A stretch of DNA of 64,000 nt from Siphonodentalium dalli. Taxonomy: Eukaryota; Mollusca; Scaphopoda; Gadilida; Siphonodentaliidae. Below the pieces are notes generated by a model. It saw only the letters and a list, made by a program, of their open reading frames with translations, did not search any database and had not been told where the DNA came from. Made by a program: the position numbers and the translations under genes. Within the stretch, counting starts at the first letter, position 1. Each line of letters opens with the position of its first letter. The stretch covers positions 148,371,577 to 148,435,576 of the forward strand of contig CP136065.1 of NCBI GenBank assembly GCA_032622095.1. Direction: 5' to 3'. Positions 41,261 to 52,119 of this stretch are shown here, piece after piece.

Positions 41261-44200
41261 ATTTCGGCCAATTTGGCCGGTTACTTCATGTGACTTTTTC
41301 ATCTGACGTGTGTGTCGGAATAATGATATGGAGGATTTATGTAAATGTTAGCCCAAACTACATTTCCAAGTAACGATGGTTTTGTTGTTTATTTTGAGGA
41401 ATAATACCGCGTCAGGTGAATTCAGCCCAAATATGTTAACAGTTGTCGTGTAAAACATTCGGCAGTAAGTTAGCGTTATTTAGTATTTGTGGATGTCCTT
41501 TAACATGGGGAAAATAGACTACTGCGCTTGAACGAGCATGTGAATTGTCGTTTTTAATGTATAGCAACTTTATAATCAATAACAGAGGCATTCTCTGTCA
41601 AATAAGGTCGCCCTATTTACGATACCAATTGGGGAACTTTGTAAATTAAATTACGCGTAAACTTAACCTGCTGCAAATAGAAAAGGTGTCGGAATCGGCG
41701 TTCTCGCCCCATGGGCTAACTCGCCCAATCGGCGCGTGCCAACTCGGAATAAAAGGCCAACTCGGAATAAAAGATGCATACGGGGTGTTATATGGCGTTT
41801 GGTCCGTTGTTTCTCAATGAATATTATTGAAATTTGGTGTATATGTCCGGGCTGGGACATGGAATACAACAACGTTTGAATTGTTTTTAAATTTACAAAT
41901 TTGTTGATTTTATTCATTTTGTTTTCGTTCTGAAACACACTATAAAGTGTATATAATATAATAACGAACACGAGACATACATAATTTATGAACTGTTAAC
42001 AAAAGATATCAAATTCAATACATGACAAAGATGACTCAGTGGAGTTTATAAAGTGAACATAAAAACATTGAGGTAAGAATCTTTTTAAGGAATTCAACTT
42101 TATTTAATGATAATAAACACATAAATTAAAATAACAAACATGAGACATACATGATTTATAAACTGTTAACAACAGATATCAAACTCAATACATGACAAAG
42201 ATGACTCAGTGAAGTTTATAAAGTGAACATAAAAATATTAAGGTAAAAATCTTTTTAAGCATTACTAAACCGTTTAGCACAGTCCAATTCACTCATCCGA
42301 TCATCACTAAACTTCATATTTATCTTGATATTGATCTATCAGATGAGAGCTATCAAATATTTTTTTAATTTTATAGGAAAAAATGGTCGCCAGCGGCCAT
42401 ATTGCATTTACGTTATATGTTATCGCGTCATGTCGATATCTAGTATTACTTAGAAATTTCACCTTGCCAGATTCATAATTGCTCCATTGACTGTAACAGA
42501 TGGAATTATTCCCCTCTTCGGATAGAGTGTCACTGAAACTTTATTTTGTCAGACTGTCTGTATAGTCACTGATTATATATGGCAATAATCTGTAATAAGA
42601 TGTAGCACTATTTTATTTTATATTTACATGCAGTGCTGTTTTTATACAACAATTCTAATCCCCCCTATATCATCATGTGATCGACCATACTTCGCGCGAG
42701 GACCTGGTTGAATTAAGCGGGGTTTTTATGGATAACTTCTGTCCTCAAGCTAGATTATACTTATGACATTTAATGGCATGTTTCTAACATGGATGGTTAG
42801 ATATGCGTGAGACACCACCACTCTTCAATTCACACCAAGTTATCAGCTGTCATATTCGGATATTAGAACCCATAGCCATGATATATGGTTTATTTTGTGT
42901 ATACTAGTAATATTGTTATTTTCAGTACCTTTATATACCAGTACTGTGTATAACAATGCATATACATTAATCCATGTATACATGTATATTGATTCAACGG
43001 ATTCAGTGGTTTTGTCCATCAGTCTATCAAATTTGCGGGGAAAACATGGCCACAAGCAGTACACCCTGTTAAATTTCGAATTTGAATCAATTGGCGCACC
43101 CTGCAGCCAGCTTTTATTGGAGAACTTTTTCTCATGTGGATAGTTTGGGTCACCGCTAGATGTGAGCCATGTTTTGTTCTCAAGCTGTCCTTGTGAAGAC
43201 ATCACTGCCAGCGGTGATCTTGAATTTTACTATTTTTATGGCTAAATAATTTGGTTGATCCTACAGACGACACCCCTTGTCCGATCGTCACCAGATTCCA
43301 CAATGATCTTCTGGATAACCAGGGGGAGAGTAATCTAATTTTCCCGAATTTCGTTAAAAAACATTACCACAGGCAGCAATTTGGTATCTTACTGTTTGAT
43401 CCTCTTTTGCGTGACTGAATTGTTTAGCAACTGTACAGTCATATCCCTCATCTGATAGTCACCACACTTCATAGTGATCTTCGGGCTGACAACTAGATGG
43501 GAGCTATCGAATGCTTTGAATTTTTTTGGAAAACATTGTTGCCAGCAGTCATCTTCTATTTTGGTTTTTATATACATGTATATCTCTTCATTCAGATAGC
43601 CAGTATTACGTAGGTACTTCAACTTTCCGCATTCCTGTCATCATTTGAAATATAAAAATTTACCTGATACATGCACCCTTCAAAATTTGTTTCGTCGTAT
43701 CTATTTTAATGACCCGTATGGTAATATTGATACAGATATATTTGTCAAACATTTCTTTGTACAATATACAGGTATTTAGTTTGTAACTAAATCTAGAAAT
43801 ATATAATAGTAGCTGGTGGACCCTACTTCGTCCGGGATGTTCCCCTCTGATTTTCGGAGAATTGCGCGATTTAACCTTGAATTGACCATTTTAAAGGTGA
43901 ACGTCATGTCGGGTCACGATTTGACCCGCCCAAAACACTCCCCGGACAAAAGTCACGACAAAAGTACCCGTCGAAATCCGCCCGGCTTTACCCGATTTGA
44001 CCTTGAATTGACAATTTTGAATGTCAAGATCAGGTCAGTGTCATAATTTGACCCACCCGAAACACTCCTGGGACAAAAGTAACAGTAGGTATTATATTTC
44101 GTTGAAATACTTTGTTTTACCAGATTTGACCTTGAATTGATCTTTTTGAATGTCAAAGTCAGGTCGGGATCAAGATTTGACCCGTCCAAATAGTCCAGAA

Positions 44201-44537
44201 ACATGCCTGCATCAGCACGTTCGAGAACATGGTCCCACGTGAAATTGGACCCGTCAATATTGCTCCCGGGCTCGAAGTAGTCCTACACACAAATTTTTAG
44301 TCGGATCGGTCAAGGTCCAGAAACATGCCTATGAGCGAGGTCAAGTTGACACGTTAAATACCAAATCCGAGTCGGATCAGTCGAGCAGTGTTAGAGTCTA
44401 TAACACATACACACATGCATTCATGCATACACACATACATACAGACAGGTGTTCCAAAATGTATAATCGATAGCTACAACAATTCTATGGTAGATAGTTC
44501 ACGGCCGACCTGATGCATGCATCTTAGTTTTCTTGTA
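41261..44537. mobile_element. 3.4-kb non-coding repeat, copy 2, in the exon 5-6 intron
   Basis: 3,277 bp, same orientation and limits as copy 1 at 17285-20711. It differs by reciprocal indels: it keeps about 100 bp near 43,455-43,560 that copy 1 lacks (site about 19,502), and lacks about 180 bp near 44,190 that copy 1 has (about 20,130-20,380). So neither is the direct source of the other and a longer master form existed. The left flank ATATCTTA and right flank GTTAATAGCCG bracket the site that is empty at about 38,845 in the sister unit. Confidence 0.8.
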
Positions 44538-45271
44538 GTTAATAGCCGTTGAATAGCCGGAGCGGAGCTCTGATAACTTCAGTGACTGGTGCTTCGTCCC
44601 TAAGCACACTGATAAAGTGGATCACATTCATTGTTTTCAACAATGTTACATGGGTTGTTCCAATGTATTGTTAACTATTTGATATACAATTCTGATCGAG
44701 ACCCGCTAATAGTTTGTATTATAAACGATATCAATCGTGGCTAGTACATATATCATTAATAGAATATACTATATTTTCTATTTTGACAAAATAGGTATAA
44801 AACACAGACAATATTGGCAATGAACACGATATACCCGGTTAGAAAATGTACCAATATTTCTTGAAGCTCAGTGGGTTTACTGCAAAAACGTTGGGATAAT
44901 GTATTGCCAAATGATTCATGTCGACCCCGATGTTCTTCACACGAAAACTAAATTAGCTGAGGAGGCTTATGGCGAATATAAAGTCAAACTTCTTCCAGTT
45001 TAGAAAAATAGTATTGGTTGTACATTATTTGAACCTGTTCTCGATTCAACATTCAAACACCAACTAAAACGATTTGGGGATATGTACATGTATAATTCAA
45101 GTCTTTTTCTTTGATATAATGAATCCTGGGAAATAGCTGAAGTAATTAGTTGCCCTTTCTACAACGATGGGGACTGCGATTGCAAAATATACACCCAAAC
45201 ACGACGAATAGAAAAAAAACGCAAAACAATGTAACAAAGTGAGATGCCATTTCATTTTTTATCTTATATAG

Positions 45272-45391
45272 GGGTCAGAATAGGTGACGAATGTGACGGA
45301 TCATGCGACCCTCTCAACTCCCAATGTTCCAGTAACGTGTGTGAATGCAACGAATACCACTACCTCCACACATATGAGAATTGTTACGGAA
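45272..45391 (+). CDS. cysteine-rich EGF/EB-like exon 6 (type B)
   Basis: 120 bp, acceptor TTATCTTATATAG, donor GGAA|GTAAGC, phase 1-1. Module VRIGDECDGSCDPLNSQC, then NVCEC and YENC. It differs from exon 4 by only a few residues (Val to Glu, Asp to Tyr). All six cysteines and both splice sites are kept although a 3.3-kb element sits in the preceding intron. Confidence 0.8.
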
Positions 45392-46155
45392 GTAAGCCAA
45401 TTGTATAATGAACTTATTTAGTACCCCATGTTGATAACTCATTAACCTGTTTAAACTGTGTTGACCTATTTTCTCTTTCTGTTTCAAACTCGGATGTGAT
45501 CTACGGACAATCAGCCAGTCACTAAAAAATGCAATTTGCTTATTTAATGGTCATTTGTTCATTTCCCAAGATTCGTTTGGTCAAATTCTTTGTAACAATC
45601 TGTCCATAACAAGATGGTCATACAAGAGTAATACTTAACACAATTCCAACAGCACATGTAGACTCATATCTATACATGACTCATTTATCTCTGACCAATG
45701 CTAATCACCCTGATAGTTATATATACACTATCTACATGCCTGGAGTAGGTACCCTGATTAGTGGATGGAATTGATGGGTGTTATTCTTATAATTAATTTG
45801 TGTGGGAAACTGCAGTACTGTGAGGTAGAAAAGGTACCGTTATTTAAAAAATAAGTCATTGGAAAAGTTTTCGAAATTATTGACAATTCAAGACCAAGCT
45901 GTAATCTGACGGGATGTTTGAAAATTGTCATAGCGATTGCTCTAGGAAATAACGATATTGCTGACCCGCAATTGGGAATATAATGTTCGTTATTACCGTG
46001 TTTGCATCTAATGTATTCTTGAATAAGTTAGGTGTTCGTCGATACTCCACATTTTCATACACCATGACGGCTAATTCAGCAGTACACATCAACATCCTTG
46101 ACCATCTTTAACCGGACTTGATTACTGAGCATCTGTTGAACATTCTTCATTGTAG

Positions 46156-46293
46156 TCGTTGGCACCACATACGGAGCTGTGTGTTACCAGCAATGTACTG
46201 CGGACGGAACAGAATGTGACCAGACTCCACACACCTGTCAGTGCCAGCAGTACCACAAAACTTCTACAGCCTACCCTGGAACATGTGATTCGA
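46156..46293 (+). CDS. cysteine-rich EGF/EB-like exon 7 (type A)
   Basis: 138 bp, acceptor TTCTTCATTGTAG, donor TCGA|GTAAGT, phase 1-1. Module VCYQQCTADGTECDQTPHTC, then QCQQYHKTSTAYPGTC. More diverged than exons 3 and 5 and with unrelated introns, so it predates the last duplication. The next exon was not found; type B would be expected if the alternation continues. Confidence 0.78.
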
Positions 46294-46677
46294 GTAAGTT
46301 ATCGTAAGAATTAATTTGCTGTTTGCATGTACTGCTATTGGTGTGACGGCCACCCGCTAACAAATATGTATGTCATATAAGTCCGAACACCAATGTCTTT
46401 TAAAATTAAAGTATACGACAATTCTATGAGATTTACGTCTCTGGAACTCCGACTCATAATTGATTTCTTGGACGACGGGGATTTCCCAAGATGACGTTCC
46501 GCATATAGAGCGCTCATCCGGAGTAGTAACAGGTTGTTATAATCGTACTATTCAGTCATTGTAATCAAGGTGCGAACAAATAATCAATAATAAATAAAGT
46601 TGGCTGATACAAATTCGAAGATGATGTATCATAGATTGTGATGGCTATAATAAATTACGAATATGTCGCCAGTATTC

Positions 46678-48332
46678 CAGGGGGGGGGGGGTCTGGAAAT
46701 AAATTGCACATATAGGGCCCAAAAAGTTTTTTTTCCGAGCTCGAGGGACCCATCACCCCATTTTTGCAAAAAAATAAAAAATTTCCTCCAACATTTTGGG
46801 GACCCACCCCCCGTTTCTCATGTTTTTATCAAAATTTCAGAGGTTTTTTTTAGCCGTTCTTCAATAACTGTGTTAACTGCCTTACTAATTGGTAAACACA
46901 GATCAGAAAAACGAAAAATATACTGTATTTCATTGTGTTTCCTGGTGTTTTCAGTATCTAACAACAATATTAATTAAGCATTGTGTAGGTACACTATATG
47001 TCACAAATTGCCCTAGACCCCATTATAGCCTTAATATATCGAGTGTGTTGTGTCTGACAGAGAACACTGGCCAGTGTAAATAGTGGTAAACAGGTCAGGG
47101 GTTCCACAATTATACGTGCATGATCAAAGAACTCTTTAGTCTTATCCAACGGGATGGGGTGGGGAGGGGAATTGTTTTTTGGTTATGTATACACATAGAT
47201 ATATGGTTATTATACTGCCCGATATTAGTCGGTGAGTATATAGTTGACGTCTCGAGCCGTCTGTCCGTACAAACATTTTGAATTTTAACTCAAGAGTCAG
47301 TTGTCATATTTGATGCCCTATGGCATGGTGACGGACCAGAAATGGGGGACGAATATGCATAATATCGCGGGTTGTCACCACCAATGCCTACCAGAGTGAT
47401 GGGCCCTGATCGACTTTATGAAATTCAGTCCATACAAAGTTTTTGCAATATAAGTTAAGTGTCGGTTGTCAAATTTTGATGTGGTTTGGTATGGTGATAG
47501 ACCAGAATGAAGAATTGAATGTCATTTCTCAATGCATCTGAATGCATCACATTATTTCGGTTCATCTATTTGTAAGTGATAACAGTATACAATTAGTATT
47601 TTAGTTTCGTCTTGTTGAGCAGTAAAGCTCCCAGATGTATTAAGTTCGGAAATTCAATGAGAATAGCGTCACCTTCATTTGGGATTGTCTGAGCAGTAAG
47701 CAGTAATGTCATTCATCATAACCAATTCAGTTTTATTTGGATAATTGTTGCAAATTAACATTACTTGCAATCATTCAAGATGAGAAATAACCAGAAGGAA
47801 TGAATTTGACTACATGCCAGAACAAGACAGTATTTCAGACATTAGAAATTTATGAGATACCCTTTTCAATTTCATGTTATGCAACAATCAGGTTAATGAT
47901 ATCTACTAGTAGTCATCATTGAGTATTCACCATGTAGTATCCAATTTGTAATAGAGTTTTGTTGTTTTATTACTTTTATTCAGATAATACAACTGGGTAA
48001 TATATTAATTTTGTTACTAAATATTTCTTCCGTTGATCATAAGTTTCCTGAACGTTAATACGGTGGTCCACTGTGAAGTGGTCCGGGATACTGTGAAATC
48101 CAGAATGTTGCTAAATCTGAGGCTAAAGAGTCACTTTAGCTGCCTATATAGCCCTATACCAACAAGCATGGTACTAACATGCTTACAAACAACATTACAT
48201 GGTCAGTACTTGTAAATTGTTTGAAAAAAAACCATTTTGGAAAAAATTTACAAGCACCATTTTTTCCGCCTCTGGACCACCCACCCACCCTGGCCCTATA
48301 TACGGAATTTTTTTGCAGACCCCCCCCCCCTG
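46678..48332. mobile_element. hAT/P-like non-autonomous element with G-run termini
   Basis: 1,655 bp. Both ends start CAGGGGGGGGGG and continue GTCTG, AAATT and TATAGGGCC in inverse orientation (about 45 bp at roughly 80%). A direct AGTATTC flanks both sides (46671-46677 and 48333-48339), a 7-bp duplication. CAGGG termini with 7-8-bp target repeats fit hAT or P-type elements. The interior has no transposase; it has a diverged tandem pair (CAGTTGTCATATTTGATG near 47,298 and CGGTTGTCAAATTTTGATG near 47,462). Confidence 0.7.
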
Positions 48333-48675
48333 AGTATTCTGTATAATACATCCTTTTCGGTTTCCGTATGTCAAAACGCCATTGATCTTCGATCTCGCAA
48401 CTTAAATATAACCAATCATAATCAATGTTTGTAATTGTTATCCTATTTTTTATAGAGAATGGATCCCGCCTTCCAATGAGCTGTTTTGACACAACTACTA
48501 AAATAGCGCCAAATTTGAGACATGATCAATGTAACGAAGAAAATTTCACAAATATTGAAATCAAACATCAGACATATCAGTTGAAATTAAATTTGTGCAC
48601 ATCACATGTATGCAAAGCTCGAACGTGGCACGCAGAATGACAATTCGACACACTACCGGTCATCATTATACAGTC

Positions 48676-48812
48676 ATCGCATTGTTTCGAGGTTGACACG
48701 CGGAATTGTCAACCCGATGAAGTCAATATTCACCAAGGCCGTAGGCCGAGGTGAATATTGGTTTCCGAGGGCTGACAATTCTTCGTGTCAACCAAGAAAC
48801 AATGCGATAACT
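48676..48812. repeat. fold-back repeat with GGCCGTAGGCC loop
   Basis: Arms pair as CGCATTGTTTC with GAAACAATGCG, GGTTGACACG with CGTGTCAACC, GAATTGTCA with TGACAATTC, and CAATATTCACC with GGTGAATATTG, closing on AAGGCCGTAGGCCGA. About 137 bp, strongly hairpin-forming and non-coding. Confidence 0.7.
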
Positions 48813-49379
48813 GTTTTATTATATGAAACGCGCTTTGATTGGACAATACGTTGTGACGTTGAACGTCGCTGGAAAACCTGATCAATTTTCAGGTCTGATA
48901 ATAAGTTATGTTAACCCCTGAAATTTCTGACGTCACTCAGAACTGATATTAACCTCTTGTTTCATTAATGAGGTGAACATCGTTAGATATCTCGTTTTGT
49001 TCGTTACGTTTTAACATAGGAATTGGGGAAAGAAACCTATGATCATATAATAAACGTGTATCGCATGATTTGTCCTACATAGCATAATGATACTTACTAA
49101 TGTGATAGATAGTATGTCATGTTGTGTGGGACTTCCCTGGGACATATGTCACTACCATCTACCCATAGTAACAGAGTAGTCGAATTAACTTCGAACAAAA
49201 TAATCGAGACAAATCATTCCCGCTCCACGATGTGCCGTTGAACTACATGTATAATATTATTTACTGCTTTGGTTTGTGTTTCAGCAACATTATATCATGC
49301 GCACGTACGGAATACGAATGCAGTCGTACGTATATAGGAATCAAGTGGCAAGTACAATATAACCCGTGATTATATATAG

Positions 49380-49500
49380 GGACCCCCGGTGGCTCAGCTG
49401 GTAATCTGCATTAGTGTTCGGTTCGAATGTTCGAATATTCGTTCGTAAAAAATAAATATTCGAATACTTATTTGACTATTCGAATATTCGAGAATAATCT
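49380..49500 (+). mobile_element. tRNA-like SINE head followed by a TTCGAATA palindrome cluster
   Basis: GTGGCTCAGCTGGTA (49390-49404) matches the RNA polymerase III A box, and GGTTCGAAT (49420-49428) the B box, but the arms of a tRNA do not close, so it is SINE-derived rather than a tRNA gene. Repeated TTCGAATATTCG palindromes follow to 49,495. Confidence 0.55.
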
Positions 49501-50084
49501 CCGGGTAATTGTTTCCTGGTTTGTTATTAGTATGAGGGTCTGTTAAAAGTATAGTCTATTTTACAATGACCACAAACGAATTAATATGACGTAACTGTAA
49601 CGTTCTGATTGGCGTCATGACGTGGAAATAATTTTAGTGGCTAGGTGTAAACCAGACCGTGCTTGCATGTGGAAGCGGAACTATATAGGGCATCGTTTTG
49701 TTTTGTTTGCGCGTCACTTGTGTCCACAGTAATCGTAGTATATCGCAGACATCCAAAAAGACATGATACCACCGAACTAAATATGATTGGTTTAATGCCA
49801 CTGATTTGCATTCCGAACCAATTGTACACCTTTATGAGTACTGCTGAAATTAAAATATATGTAACTAGCTGAAGAATGGAGCCTTTATTCAGCGCCGGAG
49901 TGGCCTGTGGCACCGTGTGGTGGCGCGGGCCACAGTGAAACACATATATAAAGAGCGTGCATCAGGTGCTGCAACATATCATCGTGCAAATAGGTTCATA
50001 TTGGACCGAAATGTTTACATATTTTCATATTGGACTTATTTAAAATTAACGCAGTTATAACCTCCGCCAGTACACCACTAATAT

Positions 50085-50660
50085 CCGTCTAGGGGTCTAG
50101 GGAAAATTCGGACAGACGATCGGACAGACATATCTTACTCTCTTATCTATTATATATTTTGTAACTTATGTATGTATGTATGTATGTATGTATGTATGTA
50201 TGTATGTATGTGTTTTATAGACTCGAAAACTGATCGATCGATCCGACTCAAATTTGGTATGCAGGACTACTTTGATCCCGGAACAACATGGGTGGGTCCA
50301 ATTTCACGTGCGACCGTGTCATTGGTTTAATAATATTTATTCCTAATAATAATTTATTACAATATACTATATTGGTAATTCATGTCACCATGTTCCTTGT
50401 GTATGGGAGTGGATTCGGATGTAAGCCTATGCGGCTTATATTTGCCGTCTTCACAAGTAACCTTGTCATCGGTGGACATACTATAAAATGGCGTGACAAA
50501 TCGTGTTCTTGACCTTGACCTCGCTCATATATATATTTAGGCATATTTCTGGACCGATCGAACAATAGTTTGTCCAGACGCTGTATATTCTGCCCAGATG
50601 GAGGCGATCACAAAGAAATCCCCAAATAGCCCGGACGAAGTCGGGCACATCAACTAGTAT
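50085..50660 (-). mobile_element. interspersed element related to the second module of the 3.4-kb repeat
   Basis: Read on the minus strand it starts ACTAGTTGATGTGCCCGACT, continues with CGTCCGGGCTATTTGGGGAT and a block about a TGGAGGCGATCAC-like sequence, and ends at a (CATA)n tract ((TATG)n on plus, 50167-50210). The same order occurs at 20253-20640. The class is uncertain; no terminal inverted repeats. Confidence 0.55.
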
Positions 50661-51389
50661 AATATTGATGATTAAACATTTAGTGACATGTTTGAGCAGA
50701 AAATAATATATAAATTACATAAAATAGTTCTTTGTTTGTATCAATATGTAATTCACAAATATTTAAAGCTAATATTGCTATCTAATACAGTCATTGCTTA
50801 AATTTTCCAACTGCGTCATTCTGATTGATTGGAGAAACTGTTCTGAAAGAAGAGTGCATCATTGCTCTAATACTAGCTTTAGCCAGATAATAACCCAATG
50901 ATTACTGCGCAGCTTCCTGTACTACAATTGTAGAGAGCTAATGTGGAATATTCATAGAGTATTCAGGGGATTCTGTGATATTTCAGTAAAGTTTTTAAGA
51001 TAATATTCACAACTGTCAAATCAGATCTGGATTATTTTTGCAATATATAATGATTGATAGCCTGATGTACTGATTGGGCAGCATTAGTAGCAACCTGCTC
51101 AAAACAGTTTCAAATCTATAAGTAAATTGATCAGCCAACAGACCGTTGACATGGCAGCACATTCACACTCACGTCAAATGTAAACTGACGTGGCAGGTTG
51201 AGTTTTTGCAACAATCAGAGTATTGACAAAAGAAGGAAAGTTATAACTAAAACATATCTAGCTTTATCGGTATGCTTAGACCTCCCGGACTCAAGGTTAA
51301 CTTTGTCCTGCGTGATCTTGGCAAATCTTCTCCTAGCCTCAACCTAAAGTTCATAGTTTTGACCACTGAAGAAATGAAAGTATCGTATC

Positions 51390-52115
51390 ATAACACATAA
51401 TATTGTTAGGGAATGGTTTGTTTCATATATGTCTAACGTTTCCACCGTCTCAGAATAAATACAAACAAATAATAAAAATATATATAGTGTAACCACTGTC
51501 CCAGTTTGTTTCGTGGTGTTTCCACTGAATAAACTTTAAATAAAATTGCTTTTGAATCTTAATATTGTTAGGGAATGGTTGTTTATTTCCTCTGTTTCCA
51601 GAGTTTCCATTGTCTCAAAATAAATTGAAATATATATATATGGTGTAACCACTGTTTCAGTTAGTTTCGTGATGTTTCCACTGAATCAACTTGAAATAAA
51701 ATTGCTTCGGAATCTTCATACTGTCAGGGAACGGTTTGTTTTCTCTGTTTCCAGTGTTTCCATCGTCTCAGAATAAATATAAAAAATAAATAATAAAATA
51801 TATATGGCGTAACCACTGTCGCAGTTAGTTTCGTTATGTTTCCACTGAATCAACTTGAAATAAAATTGGTTCGGAATCATATATTGTTAGGGAATGGTCT
51901 GTTTCCTATCGTCTCAGAAATATATACTAATAACAATATATTGTGTAACGACTGTCCCAGTTTGTTTTGTGATGTTTCCACTGAATCAATTTCAAATAAT
52001 ATTGCATCGGAATCTTAACATTGTAAATATGATTTGTTTCCTCTGTTCCCAGCGTTTCCATCGTCTCAGAATAAACAAATGTACAAAACTATATAGTGTA
52101 ACCACTGTCTCAATT
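51390..52115. repeat. five-unit tandem repeat, period ~135-160 bp
   Basis: Units begin near 51404, 51563, 51720, 51883 and 52019 and share TTAGGGAATGGTTTGTTT, CCTCTGTTTCCAG, TCTCAGAATAAA, TGTAACCACTGTC and TTTCCACTGAATCAACTT. Divergence between units is moderate and the last unit is truncated. No open frame runs through. Confidence 0.8.
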
Positions 52116-52119
52116 TAGT

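Larger units (their letters stand above)
37900..46000. repeat. tandem duplication of a ~2.5-kb exon-pair unit
   Basis: Unit 1 (about 37900-40390) and unit 2 (about 40405-46000 once the 41261-44537 insertion is removed) match in exons and introns: 37903-38296 with 40405-40794, 38297-38640 with 40795-41140, and 38860-40390 with 44545-45990. Each unit carries one type A and one type B exon. Unit 1 keeps the empty site of the 3.4-kb repeat at about 38845, so the duplication came before the insertion. Confidence 0.85.

Noticed and set aside
46663-46977. 104-codon frame at the left end of the hAT/P-like element
   Set aside because: It starts in the flank, crosses the G run and has no transposase motif.
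48440-48640. Exon after TTTTTTATAG at 48,455
   Set aside because: The acceptor-like context is good but the following frame has no cysteine module or other domain, and no donor in phase was found.
49380-49440. Functional tRNA gene
   Set aside because: A and B boxes are present but the acceptor, anticodon and T arms do not pair; best read as a SINE head.
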